Assembly (NCBI GenBank): GCA_010672785.1
Contig: JAAHFX010000001.1
Coordinates: forward strand, 267,265 to 331,264
Length of the DNA stretch: 64,000 bases
Source: Sphaerospermopsis sp. SIO1G1
GTDB taxonomy: Bacteria > Cyanobacteriota > Cyanobacteriia > Cyanobacteriales > Nostocaceae
Reading direction: 5' to 3'
Shown here: positions 29,951 to 38,758 of the stretch, piece after piece
Position numbering within the stretch: the first letter of the stretch is position 1
How the letters are laid out: every line of letters begins with the position of its first letter
Program-made: the position numbers and the translations under genes
The notes under the pieces: model-generated
What the model was told of the DNA's origin: nothing
The model's database searches: none
What the model saw: only the letters and a program-made list of their open reading frames with translations

Positions 29951-30931
29951 ATGATAGGACAAGAAGTTGGTGGGCGCTACCGCGTTATTGAATATTTAGG
30001 CCGGGGTTCATACGGTGAGACTTGGAAAGCAGTAGACAAAAACTTGCCAGGATACCCTTACTGTGTTGTGAAAAAACTTGACCCCCAGTCTAATCAAAAA
30101 TATGAATTAAATATAGCCGAGCGATTATTTATAGAAGAGGCAGAAACATTACAAAAATTAAGTAAAAATGAACATATTCCACAAATATTAGCTTTTTTTC
30201 AGGAAGAATATCAGTATTACTTAGTTATGGAATATATTGAGGGTGAAGACCTCAGTTTAGAACTCAATTCTGGGGATAGGTGGGATGAGAACCAAGTTAT
30301 AGAACTGTTAAAACAAATTTTACACGCATTAGAGGTTATTCAAAAGTATAAACTTATTCATCGCGACATTAAACCTTCTAATTTAATGAGACGGAGTCAA
30401 GATGGCAAAATTATCCTGATAGATTTTGGGTGTGTGAAAATATTCAATCCCTCACAAAGAACTGTATTTATTGGTACACCAGGTTATATCCCAGATGAAC
30501 AGATTAAAGGTTATCCTCAACTAAATAGTGACATCTATGCAGTGGGAATGATTGGAATTCAAGCATTAACAGGAAAACTACCATCAGAATTAACATTTAA
30601 TGCTGATCATAAAATCATGTGGCGTAATCCTGAAGTCAAGGTAAGCAAAGATTTAGCAGAAATTTTGGATAAAATGGTGAAATATAAATATTCTGAGCGT
30701 TATTCCTGTGCAACTCAAGCATTAAATGCTTTGAAAGAAGTTAAAAGTAGAATAGAACCGACTTTGTTACCTTGTTATCCTACAACAGTCTTAAAACCGT
30801 CACTTTTACCAAATCAATTACTTGTAGCTGGATTAATGTCTGTTCTCCTCACTTTCAGTTATTTATTTTTAGAGTCTCAAGTTACAAACCAAGTAGAAGC
30901 TAATGGTAATCACACTTGTGAATTTTGCTAA
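29951..30931 (+). CDS. Membrane-anchored serine/threonine protein kinase
   Basis: A 326-residue Hanks-type kinase. The Gly-rich loop is LGRGSYGETW (16-25), the ATP lysine K41, the catalytic loop HRDIKPSN (137-144) and DFG 158-160. Instead of the usual APE the activation segment ends in GTPGYIPDEQ. A single membrane helix lies at about 283-305, leaving a C-terminal part of only ~20 residues, shorter than most cyanobacterial kinases with sensor domains. Divergent from the COP23 gene. Confidence 0.92.
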   Translation: MIGQEVGGRYRVIEYLGRGSYGETWKAVDKNLPGYPYCVVKKLDPQSNQKYELNIAERLFIEEAETLQKLSKNEHIPQILAFFQEEYQYYLVMEYIEGEDLSLELNSGDRWDENQVIELLKQILHALEVIQKYKLIHRDIKPSNLMRRSQDGKIILIDFGCVKIFNPSQRTVFIGTPGYIPDEQIKGYPQLNSDIYAVGMIGIQALTGKLPSELTFNADHKIMWRNPEVKVSKDLAEILDKMVKYKYSERYSCATQALNALKEVKSRIEPTLLPCYPTTVLKPSLLPNQLLVAGLMSVLLTFSYLFLESQVTNQVEANGNHTCEFC

Positions 30932-31003
30932 GTAGGGGTTGCTGTTTTGGTGTGAGAATTTTGCCAGCCTAAAGTTTACCTCATAACTTGGGAAATTGCT
31001 TTA

Positions 31004-31975
31004 TCAATCCTGTTCAATTAACAAAGTCTGCTGACTTAACAAATAAGCAGATTGTAAATAACCAGGATCTAATTCCATGACTGGAAAATCATATTTTTTT
31101 AATATTAATTGAACTCGATCAAATGCTGTTGGTAAATGATAAAAAGGAATATCTGGAAAACCATGATGGACAGCATGATAATTTAAACCACCCATCAACC
31201 AACCAATTATAGGATGTGTTTGTAAATTACGACCGGCATAAAATTGAGTGAGTTGATGATTCTGAAATTTTGCCCACATCCCATAATGTTCTAAATGATC
31301 CCTTGTTTGTAAAATAATCCCAATTACCCGTTCTAATACAAACCAAAATAATAAATATTTACCCAGTTGGTGATGATAAAATGCGATAGTTAATAATAAA
31401 CTTTTAACTAACGACATTCCCACAATATCCCATAACAATTGACGATGCACGTTCACCAAATGTTTAAATTGCCAAGCTTGGATGAAGTTTTTAAAAATTA
31501 AACCAATTCCACCACAAACAAAAATATCTAAAACCCACTGATTATTTACGTACCATTTTTGCAGTTGATTAGCTGTTTCATATTCTTTTTTTGTCCACTG
31601 TACTCGTTCAGGATCTTTAAGATTAATTCCATTCCAACTATGATGTAAACGATGTAATTCTGAATAAATTCCGTAGGGAGACAGTATTGGCCAACTAATT
31701 AACCGAGGAATGAAATTATCGAACCATTTCCAACTGGTTAATGTTTGATGTGTCATGTCATGGGTACAAATTAACCAAAAACTATAAAATATTCCCGCGA
31801 GGATAGTTGTTAATACAAAAATAATTCCGATGGGTACAAACCAAGCGATTGTTAATAAAGTCAGAAATATTACACCGATGATACTAAAACGTAGTATCCC
31901 GATGATGGGGTTTACTTGTTGTAAGTCGCTGGTTGCTTGGTGTAATTCTTGGGTGATAGTTGAAAATTGGGACAT
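31004..31975 (-). CDS. Fatty acid desaturase-family membrane di-iron enzyme
   Basis: A 323-residue integral membrane oxygenase-like protein. The histidine boxes are HDMTH (72-76), HRLHH (108-112) and HAVHH near residue 266, with an additional HLEH. Four or more membrane helices surround them. The family includes acyl-lipid desaturases and carotenoid hydroxylases/ketolases; the sequence alone does not settle the substrate. Monocistronic. Confidence 0.82.
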   Translation of the reverse strand: MSQFSTITQELHQATSDLQQVNPIIGILRFSIIGVIFLTLLTIAWFVPIGIIFVLTTILAGIFYSFWLICTHDMTHQTLTSWKWFDNFIPRLISWPILSPYGIYSELHRLHHSWNGINLKDPERVQWTKKEYETANQLQKWYVNNQWVLDIFVCGGIGLIFKNFIQAWQFKHLVNVHRQLLWDIVGMSLVKSLLLTIAFYHHQLGKYLLFWFVLERVIGIILQTRDHLEHYGMWAKFQNHQLTQFYAGRNLQTHPIIGWLMGGLNYHAVHHGFPDIPFYHLPTAFDRVQLILKKYDFPVMELDPGYLQSAYLLSQQTLLIEQD

Positions 31976-32153
31976 TTAAAATTATGGTTATAATTACAGA
32001 TAAATAGATTATTAATAAACCTATTTTATTTTAACCAAGTTTTGCAATGGTTTACCTTGTTTAAATTCAGAAATAATCTGAGTAATTCGATATACAAAAT
32101 CACCCGGTATACCAGCAGCAGATATATTTTGACTTTTGACTGATATTCAGAGG

Positions 32154-32690
32154 TTATAGTTTACTGATAATATGTTGATTAAACTGATATCTCTTGATGA
32201 TATCTTCAGATAGGTAAGCTGCTCCTTTAATCTCTCGTAAGCATCGCTTACTACCGCACAAACAATTAAATCCTTGCTCCATAGACCACTCTGTAGATGG
32301 ATAAAAGAATGTTATTGCTTCACCAATATTAATTTTTTCCAAACACCTAACTACCATCTCTGTAGTGTCAAAAAAAATATTTGGGTCACAACTATGATTG
32401 ATATATTGTAAATATTCTGGAGATAGTAAAATATGCTGTTTATCGCTTATTTGCAATGATAAATAATTTGGTTTTTCTACATATTTACGAATACCTATTT
32501 TAGCAATAGTATCGCCAGGTAAAATTTCTACTCTGGAATGTAGAGATTTTGCTCCGGTTTGTTTAGATTCCCAAATTTCCGCAAAATCAGAAACTGGCTT
32601 TTTATTCAATTCTTGATCATTAGTAGTTATGGAATAGTATTTTTCAGATACATTTTGTGTTTGCATGATTGGAATATTAACCTTTTTCAA
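32154..32690 (-). CDS. SET-domain protein (putative protein lysine methyltransferase)
   Basis: A 178-residue protein with a compact SET domain. The hallmark NHSCDPN is at 98-104, the EAITFFY segment (124-130) corresponds to ELTYDY, and a post-SET Cys pattern CxCxxxxC is at Cys143, Cys145 and Cys150, expected to bind zinc with the Cys of NHSC. Such proteins transfer methyl groups from S-adenosylmethionine to protein lysines; the bacterial target is unknown. The first ~35 residues have no clear domain. It lies between a desaturase and a TetR regulator with no operon signs. Confidence 0.8.
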   Translation of the reverse strand: MKKVNIPIMQTQNVSEKYYSITTNDQELNKKPVSDFAEIWESKQTGAKSLHSRVEILPGDTIAKIGIRKYVEKPNYLSLQISDKQHILLSPEYLQYINHSCDPNIFFDTTEMVVRCLEKINIGEAITFFYPSTEWSMEQGFNCLCGSKRCLREIKGAAYLSEDIIKRYQFNQHIISKL

Positions 32691-32829
32691 GTTGTGTTAA
32701 TGTTAATAGTTTAGGATGCTATCACGATTATTCGTAAAAAACAATCTTTACAAAATGTATATTTTTGAACTGATGTTAAATTCTTGTTTTGTCAATATTT
32801 ATGTGTTCTTTCCATGTATATACAAAAAA

Positions 32830-33696
32830 TCAACTATCCCCCAACCCTTGACGGGCGAATATTTCTATCATTTCACTTCTGGTTAAATTCTGAGACTGTG
32901 CTAATTCATCTAATTTTGCCCAAGCTGTATCTGTTAAACGGATAGACCTTAATTTTTTCTTCTCATCCCCATAGTCAGCTTTAAATTTACCCCCAGGTGT
33001 GCGTTTGCGTCTACTAGCTTTATGTCTAATTCCTGCCAGTTGCTCACCATGTATATCAGATTTTTTGTTAGTGATCAAATTAACTAGATTATCCACCAAG
33101 CGATCGCGCTGCATGGGTAGAATATCTCCACCATGTAATAAATCTTGAATGATACGAAAGTGAATTAAAGTCCCCATAAAAATCCGTGCTGTCACCTCTG
33201 GATCAGGTAGTTGTAATTCTGGATGTGCCGTAAAATATTGCAAAACAGTATCTAAGGCTGTTTTATGGACATTGCGGACGAAAATTCGTGCTAGAGAGGG
33301 AAAACGACCAGATTCTCCGATAATTAGCCGGATAAAACTTAATAACTCTTGGGAAGAAGCTGCTTCATCTAAAACATTGCTGGCAATTTGACGTAATATT
33401 ACCTCTGGTTCTCCTGGGGGAAATTGAGGATCTTCTGAGTTAAAAACTGCCAGAAATTTTTCCCTAGCGAGCTTTTCAATCAGTGCAGTAAATAACCCTT
33501 CTTTATCTTGGAAATAGCTATATACGGTTGCTTTTGATACTCCTGCTGCTTCTGTAACTCGATCCATTGTGGTTGCAGCATAACCGTGTTTTAGAAATTC
33601 CTGCATTGCTCCAGCGAGGATAGCATCAACTTTTCCTGGACTTTCTTCTAAGTGTTTACTTTTTTTTGGCATTTTTTTGGCGATCGCGCTTGACAT
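32830..33696 (-). CDS. TetR-family regulator with C-terminal ribbon-helix-helix-like domain
   Basis: A 288-residue regulator. The TetR helix-turn-helix is at about 25-70 (GYAATTMDRVTEAAGVSKAT, VYSYFQDKEGLF), followed by the ligand-binding core to ~215. A basic linker (KASRRKRTPGGKFK) then leads to about 45 residues (RSIRLTDTAWAKLDELAQ, SQNLTRSEMIEIFARQGL) resembling a ribbon-helix-helix DNA-binding unit. It is read divergently from the devBCA-like exporter operon with a perfect palindrome between them, so it probably represses that operon and itself. Confidence 0.88.
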   Translation of the reverse strand: MSSAIAKKMPKKSKHLEESPGKVDAILAGAMQEFLKHGYAATTMDRVTEAAGVSKATVYSYFQDKEGLFTALIEKLAREKFLAVFNSEDPQFPPGEPEVILRQIASNVLDEAASSQELLSFIRLIIGESGRFPSLARIFVRNVHKTALDTVLQYFTAHPELQLPDPEVTARIFMGTLIHFRIIQDLLHGGDILPMQRDRLVDNLVNLITNKKSDIHGEQLAGIRHKASRRKRTPGGKFKADYGDEKKKLRSIRLTDTAWAKLDELAQSQNLTRSEMIEIFARQGLGDS

Positions 33697-33729
33697 TTTT
33701 ATAATAAACGGTTTAGTTTATTTATATCA

Positions 33730-33747
33730 CTAAACTAGTTAGTTTAG
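33730..33747. promoter_or_regulatory. Palindromic operator candidate for the TetR regulator
   Basis: CTAAACTAGTTAGTTTAG is a perfect inverted repeat of 8-bp arms with a 2-bp centre, in the 81-bp divergent region. A related TTAGTTTA half-site lies at about 33710-33720. The size and position fit a TetR dimer site. Confidence 0.65.
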
Positions 33748-33777
33748 TTAGCATCTTTCATTTGAGGGGAAAACTCC

Positions 33778-35073
33778 ATGATGCGTGATCTAGAATTGAA
33801 ACCTAGTCCAAAACCAGTAATTATTCTGGGTGCAGCAATCATTTTCAGTATTGCTGGCTTACAAGGGTATAGAGTCATACAAACTCAACAGGAAACAAAA
33901 ACCAAGAACCTAGTTGCACAAATTACCACACCAGAAATTAAGACAGTAACAGCATTGGGAAGGTTAGAACCCAAGGGAGAGGTAATCAAACTTTCTGCAC
34001 CTGCATCTGTTCAGGGTAATAGGGTAGAAAAATTACTGGTTCAGGAAGGTGATCAAGTGAAAACAGGACAGGTGATAGCGATTTTAGATACTCTTACTCA
34101 ACAGCAAGCAGCATATCAAGAAGCAGAAGCAGCGGTAAAAATTGCGCAGATAAACTTAGAAAAAGTGAAACAAGGGGCTAAAACTGGGGAAATAGAAGCT
34201 CAAAAAGCCGAAATTGCCAGAATAGAAGCTCAAAAGTTGGGTGATGAAAACGGACAAAGAGAAACTATAGCTAGATTAGAAGCACAATGGCAAGGAGAAG
34301 TTGCAGCACAGCGAGCAAAAATAAACCGACTACAAGCAGAACTGAAAAATGCCAATATTGAACTGCAAAGACATCAGCAACTTTACCGAGATGGGGCAAT
34401 TTCCCAGTCATTATTTGACAGTAAAAGTCTCACAGTTGACACCATTACCCAACAGTTAAGGGAAGCAAAAGCAAACCTAGAACGTATTGATAGCACTGGA
34501 ATTAAACAAATTAACGAAGCTAAAAACGCCTTAACTCGAATTCAAAATACTGGTAGTAAACAAATCACTTCAGCTAAAGCTACCTTAGATAAAATTGCTG
34601 AAGTAAGACCAGTAGATGTAGCAGCAGCACAGGCAGAATTAAACCGTGCTATAGCTATTGCTAAACAAGCAAAGGCAAATTTAGATCAGGCTTACGTAAA
34701 ATCACCCCAAAATGGTGTAATCTTTGATATTTATACTCATGCAGGAGAAGTGGTATCTAATGACGGGATAGTGGAAATTGGACAAACTAATCATATGTAT
34801 GCAGTTGTGGAAGTTTACCAAAGTGATATCAGTAAAATTAAGGAACAACAAAAAGTAAAAATATCAAGTAACTCTCTTGCAGAAGAACTACAGGGAACAG
34901 TCGCAAGTATTGGTTGGAAGGTACAAAGGCAAAATGTTGTGAATTCTGATCCGTCTGAAAATATTGATTCGAGAGTTATAGAAGTTCGAGTTAAGTTAGA
35001 TCAGGAATCTAGCAATATGGCTGCAAAGTTTACTAATTTACAAGTTAAGGCAGTATTTTTACTAGATAAGTAA
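33778..35073 (+). CDS. devB: DevB-like periplasmic adaptor (HlyD/MFP family)
   Basis: A 431-residue membrane fusion protein of an ABC exporter. It has an N-terminal membrane anchor (about 16-33), a split lipoyl/barrel-sandwich domain (~60-110 and ~300-340), a long coiled-coil hairpin (~110-300) and a beta-barrel domain. In heterocystous cyanobacteria DevBCA with TolC-like HgdD exports heterocyst glycolipids, but several paralogous operons exist, so the substrate here is open. ATG 33778 (or 33781) follows GAGGGGA. First gene of the operon opposite the TetR regulator. Confidence 0.88.
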   Translation: MMRDLELKPSPKPVIILGAAIIFSIAGLQGYRVIQTQQETKTKNLVAQITTPEIKTVTALGRLEPKGEVIKLSAPASVQGNRVEKLLVQEGDQVKTGQVIAILDTLTQQQAAYQEAEAAVKIAQINLEKVKQGAKTGEIEAQKAEIARIEAQKLGDENGQRETIARLEAQWQGEVAAQRAKINRLQAELKNANIELQRHQQLYRDGAISQSLFDSKSLTVDTITQQLREAKANLERIDSTGIKQINEAKNALTRIQNTGSKQITSAKATLDKIAEVRPVDVAAAQAELNRAIAIAKQAKANLDQAYVKSPQNGVIFDIYTHAGEVVSNDGIVEIGQTNHMYAVVEVYQSDISKIKEQQKVKISSNSLAEELQGTVASIGWKVQRQNVVNSDPSENIDSRVIEVRVKLDQESSNMAAKFTNLQVKAVFLLDK

Positions 35074-35156
35074 TGTTTTATGTATGAATAGTATCTTTTT
35101 TACGAACCACAGAGACGCAGAGAACACAGAGGAAGAGAATAACATTTGATATTTTA

Positions 35157-36356
35157 TTGAAGTGGGATTTATATATGATGAGATTTATCCGAGAATTAAA
35201 AAGACGCACCCCATTAGGATGGTTGCAACTGAATCATCACAAAAGTCGGTTGTTGGTTGCTATATCTGGTATTGCGTTTGCAGATGTACTGATTTTTATG
35301 CAATTAGGGTTTCAAAATGCTTTATATGACAGCAACACGAGATTTCATCGCTCTGTCAACGCAGACATAGTATTAATTAGTCCCCAAAGTAAAAATCTAC
35401 AAAATATGTCCACTTTTTCCCGTAGACGTTTATTACAAGCTACGGATGTACCTGGTGTCAAATCTGCGGACTCTATGTATATCGGTTTAGTAACTTGGAA
35501 AAACCCACAAACAAAACGTAAAACTTCTGTACAAGCAATAGGTTTTAATCCTGAGAATTCTGCATTGAATATCCCAGAAATTAATACCCAATTAGACACC
35601 ATTAAATTACCAGATCAGTTTATTTTTGATCGGGGTGCGAGGGGAGATTATGATCAAGTTTTTCAGAAAATAGATAATGGAGAAAGTGTCAGTACAGAAA
35701 TAGAAAAACGAACAATTAATATTAGTGGAACATTTAAATTAGGAGCATCTTTTGGTGCAGATGGAACATTAATTTCCAGTGATGAAAACTTTTTAAGAAT
35801 CTTACCCAGAAGATCAATAGGAAGTATTAGTTTAGGTTTAGTAAATATTAAATCAGGATATAAAGTAGAAACAGTATCAGCAGCATTAAAATCACATTTG
35901 GAAAAATATGAAGATGTGAAGGTTCTTACCCATGAAGAATATGTTAACCTTGAAAAAGCATATTGGCAAAAAGAAAGTCCCATTGGGTTTATTTTTACTA
36001 TGGGTGTAGGAATGGGATTTATTGTGGGAGTAATTATTGTCTATCAAGTATTATCAACAGATGTAAATTCTCACATCAAGGAATACGCTACATTTAAAGC
36101 GATGGGATACAATAATTCATATTTATTAGGAGTTATTTTTGAAGAGGCGATAATTTTAGCTGCATTAGGATTTATTCCTGGTTTTGTAGTTCCATTAGGA
36201 CTATATAATTTAGCTAGAAATGCCACTAATTTACCCATATATATGACATTAGTGAGAGCAATATTTGTTTTTATGCTCACAATTATCATGTGTATGATTT
36301 CCGGAACAATAGCTACTAAAAAACTACAATCAGCAGATCCAGCAGATATGTTTTAA
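35157..36356 (+). CDS. devC: DevC-like ABC exporter permease (MacB/FtsX fold)
   Basis: A 399-residue permease with one N-terminal helix, a large periplasmic domain (~65-270) and three C-terminal helices (~275-300, 325-350, 365-385), the usual FtsX/MacB layout. The motif RTPLGWLQL near the start is characteristic of DevC. The frame opens at TTG 35157, but ATG 35175 or 35178 is more likely. An 'accacagagacgcagag' repeat fragment lies between devB and devC. Confidence 0.88.
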   Translation: MKWDLYMMRFIRELKRRTPLGWLQLNHHKSRLLVAISGIAFADVLIFMQLGFQNALYDSNTRFHRSVNADIVLISPQSKNLQNMSTFSRRRLLQATDVPGVKSADSMYIGLVTWKNPQTKRKTSVQAIGFNPENSALNIPEINTQLDTIKLPDQFIFDRGARGDYDQVFQKIDNGESVSTEIEKRTINISGTFKLGASFGADGTLISSDENFLRILPRRSIGSISLGLVNIKSGYKVETVSAALKSHLEKYEDVKVLTHEEYVNLEKAYWQKESPIGFIFTMGVGMGFIVGVIIVYQVLSTDVNSHIKEYATFKAMGYNNSYLLGVIFEEAIILAALGFIPGFVVPLGLYNLARNATNLPIYMTLVRAIFVFMLTIIMCMISGTIATKKLQSADPADMF

Positions 36357-36364
36357 GGTTGGTG

Positions 36365-36553
36365 ACTGGTTAACAGTGAACAGTAAACAGTGAACAGTAA
36401 ACAGTGAACAGTGAACAGTAAACAGTGAACAGTAAACAGTGAACAGTAAACAGTGATAACTAGTAACTGAAAACTGATAACTGAAAACTGATAACTGGTA
36501 ACTGATAACTGGTAACTGGTAACTGATAACTGATAACTGATAACTGGTAGTAT
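36365..36553. repeat. Heptamer array between devC and devA
   Basis: About 26 units of GTGAACA/GTAAACA followed by ACTGATA/ACTGGTA/ACTGAAA. It fills nearly the whole 223-bp gap between the two transporter genes. Confidence 0.9.
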
Positions 36554-36579
36554 AAAAATAAAATTAATTATCAATAACT

Positions 36580-37290
36580 ATGAAAAACAATTTTTTACAA
36601 TCAGTAATTGATGTCCAAAATCTGGATCACTACTTTGGAAGTGGTAACTTGAAAAAACAAGTATTATCTAATATTAACCTGAGTATTAATGCAGGGGAAA
36701 TAGTGATTATGACTGGGCCATCTGGTTCTGGTAAAACTACCTTACTAACCTTAGTGGGGGGTTTACGTTCTGCACAGTCAGGAAGTTTGAAAATACTAGG
36801 AAAAGAACTTTGTCAAGCAACTGCAAAACAACTTACCCAAGCAAGAAGAAATCACGGTTATATTTTCCAAGCACATAATTTACATGAGAGTTTAACAGCA
36901 ATCCAAAATGTACGAATGGGTTTAGAAGTGCATTCCAAAATATCCACTTCAGAAATGATGAAACGTTCCCAAAAAATATTAGAAGAAGTAGGTTTAGGAG
37001 ATAGATTAAATTACTATCCAGATAACCTTTCAGGAGGACAAAAACAAAGAGTAGCGATCGCACGTGCATTAGTTAGTCATCCCAAAATTATTTTAGCAGA
37101 TGAACCCACAGCAGCATTGGATAAACAATCCGGTCGAGATGTGGTAGAATTAATGCAGAAATTAGCTAAAGAAAATGGTTGTACAATTTTACTTGTCACC
37201 CATGATAATCGGATTTTAGATATTGCTGACCGAATTATTTATATGGAAGATGGACATTTAATTAATGATAGTGTGGGTGTGATGAGTTGA
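36580..37290 (+). CDS. devA: DevA-like ABC transporter ATPase
   Basis: A 236-residue MacB/LolD-type ATPase energising the DevBC exporter. Walker A is GPSGSGKTT (about 46-54), the signature LSGGQKQRVAIARAL (about 147-161) and Walker B IILADEPTAALD (about 168-179), with the switch His in VTHD. Third gene of the exporter operon, separated from devC by a repeat array. Confidence 0.93.
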   Translation: MKNNFLQSVIDVQNLDHYFGSGNLKKQVLSNINLSINAGEIVIMTGPSGSGKTTLLTLVGGLRSAQSGSLKILGKELCQATAKQLTQARRNHGYIFQAHNLHESLTAIQNVRMGLEVHSKISTSEMMKRSQKILEEVGLGDRLNYYPDNLSGGQKQRVAIARALVSHPKIILADEPTAALDKQSGRDVVELMQKLAKENGCTILLVTHDNRILDIADRIIYMEDGHLINDSVGVMS

Positions 37291-37324
37291 TGAAATTAAA
37301 TGACAATAAGAATCAGAAATTGAA

Positions 37325-37786
37325 TTACTCAGGTAGAAAGTCTTGATTTAAACATTCATCGGGATCAAAAGGAGATTCACCAGGAAAAATATCTAAATCT
37401 AAACCTGTTTCTATAGATGCTTGTTGACGTGCATCTTGATAACATTCTGCAAATGTTTCTACAAAATATTTTTTTAGACTTGGACTATCTTTGAATTGTT
37501 TCTTGATTCTCCGACGATGTTCAAAGATACTTGAAAGCCAACTTTTAGAACGTTTATCTGGTTGATATTTATATTTTAAAAGGTGCATTAAAAGCACTAC
37601 TAAATTACTTTCTAATGCTCTTTTTTCACTTCTTCCCATGCTTTCAATTTCTTCTATTAAATTTTCTAAATCAACTTCTGTAAAATTTCCTGTTTTTAAT
37701 TGTTGAGCAGTTGTTTGTATCCATAGGTAAAAATCTTGTTCATAAAGATTAGTTTTTGTGGAATTTGCTAGTTGAGGTGTTGCCAT
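37325..37786 (-). CDS. DUF29 family protein
   Basis: A 153-residue DUF29 protein. The family pattern is clear: LYEQDFYLWIQTTAQQLK, LIEEIESMGRSEKRALES, LMHLLKYKYQP and SPSLKKYF. Function unknown; the family is expanded in cyanobacteria. A paralogue sits directly upstream (37925-38380), nearly identical in residues ~13-57. Confidence 0.9.
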   Translation of the reverse strand: MATPQLANSTKTNLYEQDFYLWIQTTAQQLKTGNFTEVDLENLIEEIESMGRSEKRALESNLVVLLMHLLKYKYQPDKRSKSWLSSIFEHRRRIKKQFKDSPSLKKYFVETFAECYQDARQQASIETGLDLDIFPGESPFDPDECLNQDFLPE

Positions 37787-37924
37787 TTTTAAACCTCCTG
37801 TGATTACTTATTACTATTATATAAAAATTCAACTGATAAGATCCCCGACTTCTTTTATGATCATGTCTATAAATTTTGAATTGAGTGCAGAATTCGGGGA
37901 TCTGGGTATCAGTAAATTCTATAA

Positions 37925-38380
37925 CTATTCTAAACCACTATTCATCACTTCATCTAAACTAAAAGGAGATTCTTGAGGAAAGAAATTCAATTTAATCCCT
38001 GTTTCTTGAGATGCTTTCATACGAGCTTTATCATAACAATCTGCAAATACTTCTGTAAATAAAGGTCGTAAACTCGGACTATCTTCTAATAATAATTCGA
38101 TACAAATTCTTTGTTCGGTGATCGTACTTTGCCAGCTTGCACTACGTTTTTCTGGTTGATATTGCCATTTTAATAAGTGCATTAATAGAATAATTAAACG
38201 GCTTTTTAACTCCCGTTTTTCACTCCTTCCCATGCTTTCGATTTCTTCTATTAAATTTTCTAAATCAACTTCTGTAAAGTTCCCTGCTTTTAATTGTTGA
38301 GCAGTTGTTTGTATCCATAGGTAAAAATCTTGTTCATAAAGATTAGATTTTGTGGTGACAGTGGGTTGAGGTGTGGTCAT
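37925..38380 (-). CDS. DUF29 family protein (paralogue)
   Basis: A 151-residue DUF29 protein, tandem paralogue of the next gene. The N-terminal third is almost the same, including at DNA level (about 38220-38345 versus 37620-37750), while the C-terminal half has diverged. This suggests duplication with partial gene conversion. Function unknown. Confidence 0.9.
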   Translation of the reverse strand: MTTPQPTVTTKSNLYEQDFYLWIQTTAQQLKAGNFTEVDLENLIEEIESMGRSEKRELKSRLIILLMHLLKWQYQPEKRSASWQSTITEQRICIELLLEDSPSLRPLFTEVFADCYDKARMKASQETGIKLNFFPQESPFSLDEVMNSGLE

Positions 38381-38438
38381 TTTTTACCTCCTGTGGGTAT
38401 TTTAAAAAAGTATCAAATATTTTCCAGTAACGTAGTAA

Positions 38439-38681
38439 TTATCTAATTTCAAAAGATTGACCGACTGGAATTAAATCTTGAGTTTCTTGTCTTTCTAATT
38501 TCAGTTTAATATTTTCAAATTTTCTGATTGTATCTGCATGATAAAAACGTTCTCCACAATTTTGACAAACTAAAGCATCAACTTTTAGTGTTGCGGTATT
38601 TCCACCACCTTTGATAATTTCTGTTACTTTAGTTTCTAATAAGTTGCCATTACAAACTACACATTTATCAATGGGAAGCAT
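38439..38681 (-). CDS. YgiT-type (MqsA N-domain) zinc-finger antitoxin
   Basis: An 80-residue protein with two CxxC knuckles (CVVC at 8-11; CQNC at about 39-42) typical of the YgiT/MqsA zinc-binding domain, followed by a helical tail. No separate helix-turn-helix is seen. It lies 77 bp after the DUF4258 gene on the same strand; YgiT and DUF4258 genes are a known toxin-antitoxin-like pairing. Confidence 0.82.
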   Translation of the reverse strand: MLPIDKCVVCNGNLLETKVTEIIKGGGNTATLKVDALVCQNCGERFYHADTIRKFENIKLKLERQETQDLIPVGQSFEIR

Positions 38682-38758
38682 AATTTTTACTCCTAATATC
38701 TTGGAACTGTTAGTAGATAAGACTTAAACAGTCCTATCTAGGGTGTTAATTTAGTTTC

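Noticed and set aside
31976..32153. Possible C-terminal gene remnant (AGIPGDFVYRITQIISEFKQ) on the minus strand, about 32025-32130
   Set aside because: Reads protein-like but is too short, has no start, and I could not name a family with confidence.
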